The notes under the pieces: model-generated
Databases searched by the model: none
Seen by the model: only the letters and a program-made list of their open reading frames with translations
What the model was told of the DNA's origin: nothing
Source: Candidatus Anammoxibacter sp.
Lineage (GTDB): Bacteria > Planctomycetota > Brocadiia > Brocadiales > Anammoxibacteraceae
Length of the DNA: 64,000 nt
Assembly: GCA_021777055.1 (NCBI GenBank)
Contig: JAIQZO010000044.1
Coordinates: 124,001 to 188,000, forward strand
Reading direction: 5' to 3'
Translations under genes and position numbers: made by a program
Shown: one piece after another, positions 63,184-64,000 of the stretch
Numbering within the stretch: the stretch's first letter is position 1
Layout of the letters: every line of letters begins with the position of its first letter

Positions 63184-64000
63184 ATGAGAAAAAGAAAAAC
63201 GATATTAATTTTGGTAATCTCTATTTATATAAAGATTACAATTGCAGGGTTACTTAACGTGACAGCAAATGGAGATGTTACTATAAAAGAAGCTGCGAGT
63301 GGTTTAAGCACACCTGTATACATTGCACACTCTGGAGATGGAAGTGAGAGGTTGTTTATAGTGGAACAGGCTGGAAGGATCTTGATCCTTAAAAACGGCA
63401 AGATATTGGATAAACCGTTTTTGGATATCAGATCAAAGGTTACTTTTAGCGGTGAAATGGGATTGCTTAGTATGGCATTTCATCCTGAATTTACAGATAA
63501 CGGACGTTTCTTTGTAAACTATACAGGTATCGACAACGACAACATTAACACCATTGTTTCAGAATTCAATGTATCACCTGATAACCCTGATGAAGCGGAA
63601 GAAAAAGAAAATACAATACTAAAAATCCCTCAACCGTTCAGTAATCATAACGGAGGCCAACTGCAGTTTGGTCCTGACGGATTTCTTTATATAGGTATGG
63701 GTGATGGCGGAAGCGCTGGGGACCCGCGTAACAACGGGCAGAATCTTGATACACTACTGGGAGCACTCCTTCGAATAGACATTAATAGCAGCTCTCCATT
63801 TGGTATACCGGAAGATAATCCCTTTGCTCAAACGGACGGCGCCGACGAGATATACGCATATGGGTTGCGTAATCCGTGGAAATTTTCATTTGACAGGTTA
63901 AACGGCAGACTCTTTCTGGCTGATGTGGGCCAAGACAGATTTGAGGAGGTAGATATAATAGAAGCAGGCAAGAATTACGGTTGGAACATCAAGGAAGGTA
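63184..64000 (+). CDS. PQQ-type glucose/sorbosone dehydrogenase-like protein (runs off the window)
   Basis: The open frame from 63184 to the window end gives about 272 residues of an exported six-bladed beta-propeller. It has a signal segment (ILILVISIYIKITIAGLLNV), then IKEAASGLSTPVYIAHSGDG, ERLFIVEQAGRILILKNGKI, GLLSMAFHPEFTDNGRFFVN, HNGGQLQFGPDGFLYIGMGD with GGSAGDPRNNGQN, and YAYGLRNPWKFSFDRLNGRL. These are classic GSDH-family (soluble glucose dehydrogenase-like) motifs; the usual length is 350-450 or longer, so the 3-prime part is missing. An in-frame ATG at 63178 lies within the preceding repeat. Sugar oxidation is the family role; the true substrate is unknown. Confidence 0.88.
   Translation, partial: MRKRKTILILVISIYIKITIAGLLNVTANGDVTIKEAASGLSTPVYIAHSGDGSERLFIVEQAGRILILKNGKILDKPFLDIRSKVTFSGEMGLLSMAFHPEFTDNGRFFVNYTGIDNDNINTIVSEFNVSPDNPDEAEEKENTILKIPQPFSNHNGGQLQFGPDGFLYIGMGDGGSAGDPRNNGQNLDTLLGALLRIDINSSSPFGIPEDNPFAQTDGADEIYAYGLRNPWKFSFDRLNGRLFLADVGQDRFEEVDIIEAGKNYGWNIKEG

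Overview
The window is AT-rich bacterial chromosome with long non-coding gaps, many dispersed repeats and many decayed genes. Nothing in it names the organism outright. Low GC, right-handed beta-helix and DUF11 surface proteins, an UnbV/ASPIC-type FG-GAP protein, radical SAM AmrS genes and abundant four-helix-bundle (S23/IVP-family) remnants would fit an anammox-type planctomycete such as Candidatus Scalindua, but that is inference. No rRNA, tRNA, CRISPR array or intact transposase was found.

Layout. 0-3.9 kb: an HD-GYP c-di-GMP phosphodiesterase and decayed fragments. 4.0-6.7 kb: three tandem phage tail-collar-domain proteins, a DUF6916-type protein and a GNAT acetyltransferase, all with good ribosome binding sites. 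7.1-14.0 kb (minus strand): three exported surface proteins, one with a TPTATPTE-type repeat and two beta-helix proteins. 15.4-22.9 kb: lipoate-protein ligase, a PPOX-fold protein and a complete pyruvate dehydrogenase complex (E1 alpha, E1 beta, E2, E3), then a cupin. 24.0 kb: an exported START-domain protein. 25.2-29.2 kb (minus strand): a second 2-oxo acid dehydrogenase cluster (E1 alpha, E1 beta, E2) with no E3 of its own. Both clusters have repeat material lodged between the E1 beta and E2 genes. 30.5-32.5 kb: an MBL-fold hydrolase and a TENA/PqqC-like protein. 33.1-44.4 kb: an FG-GAP/ASPIC protein and a degraded tandem duplication containing ASPIC, four-helix-bundle and beta-helix copies, with an IS1182-type remnant in only one of the two halves. 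45.3-52 kb: a frameshifted aldo/keto reductase, a CheB-CheR-PAS fusion broken by a frameshift and a stop, and a hybrid histidine kinase. 53-62.5 kb: a 59-residue protein, an RF-1-type release factor, a pseudouridine-phosphatase-like HAD enzyme, a 3D-domain exported protein, a two-gene unit pairing AmrS with a 974-residue spermidine-synthase-like/NapH-like fusion, a PPOX flavoprotein, and a nickel-type pair (CooT plus a small His-tailed protein). The right edge cuts a glucose/sorbosone dehydrogenase-like gene.

How the parts fit: LplA would attach lipoate to both E2 proteins, and the single LpdA could serve both complexes. The CheB/CheR fusion and hybrid kinase form a signalling locus. AmrS and the redox-type membrane fusion are translationally coupled.

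The most unusual content is the intergenic DNA. There are at least five families of short repeats: (A) elements of about 220-380 bp ending in a GC-rich hairpin that often sits next to a start codon; (B) elements of about 170 bp with palindromic ends; (C) elements with GGCTGAAG-type arms whose cores look like internally deleted four-helix-bundle genes; (D) elements with CATGTAATAA-type inverted ends; (E) elements with CCCAGGG-type hairpins. Some are nested in one another. All calls come from reading the sequence; no database search was run.
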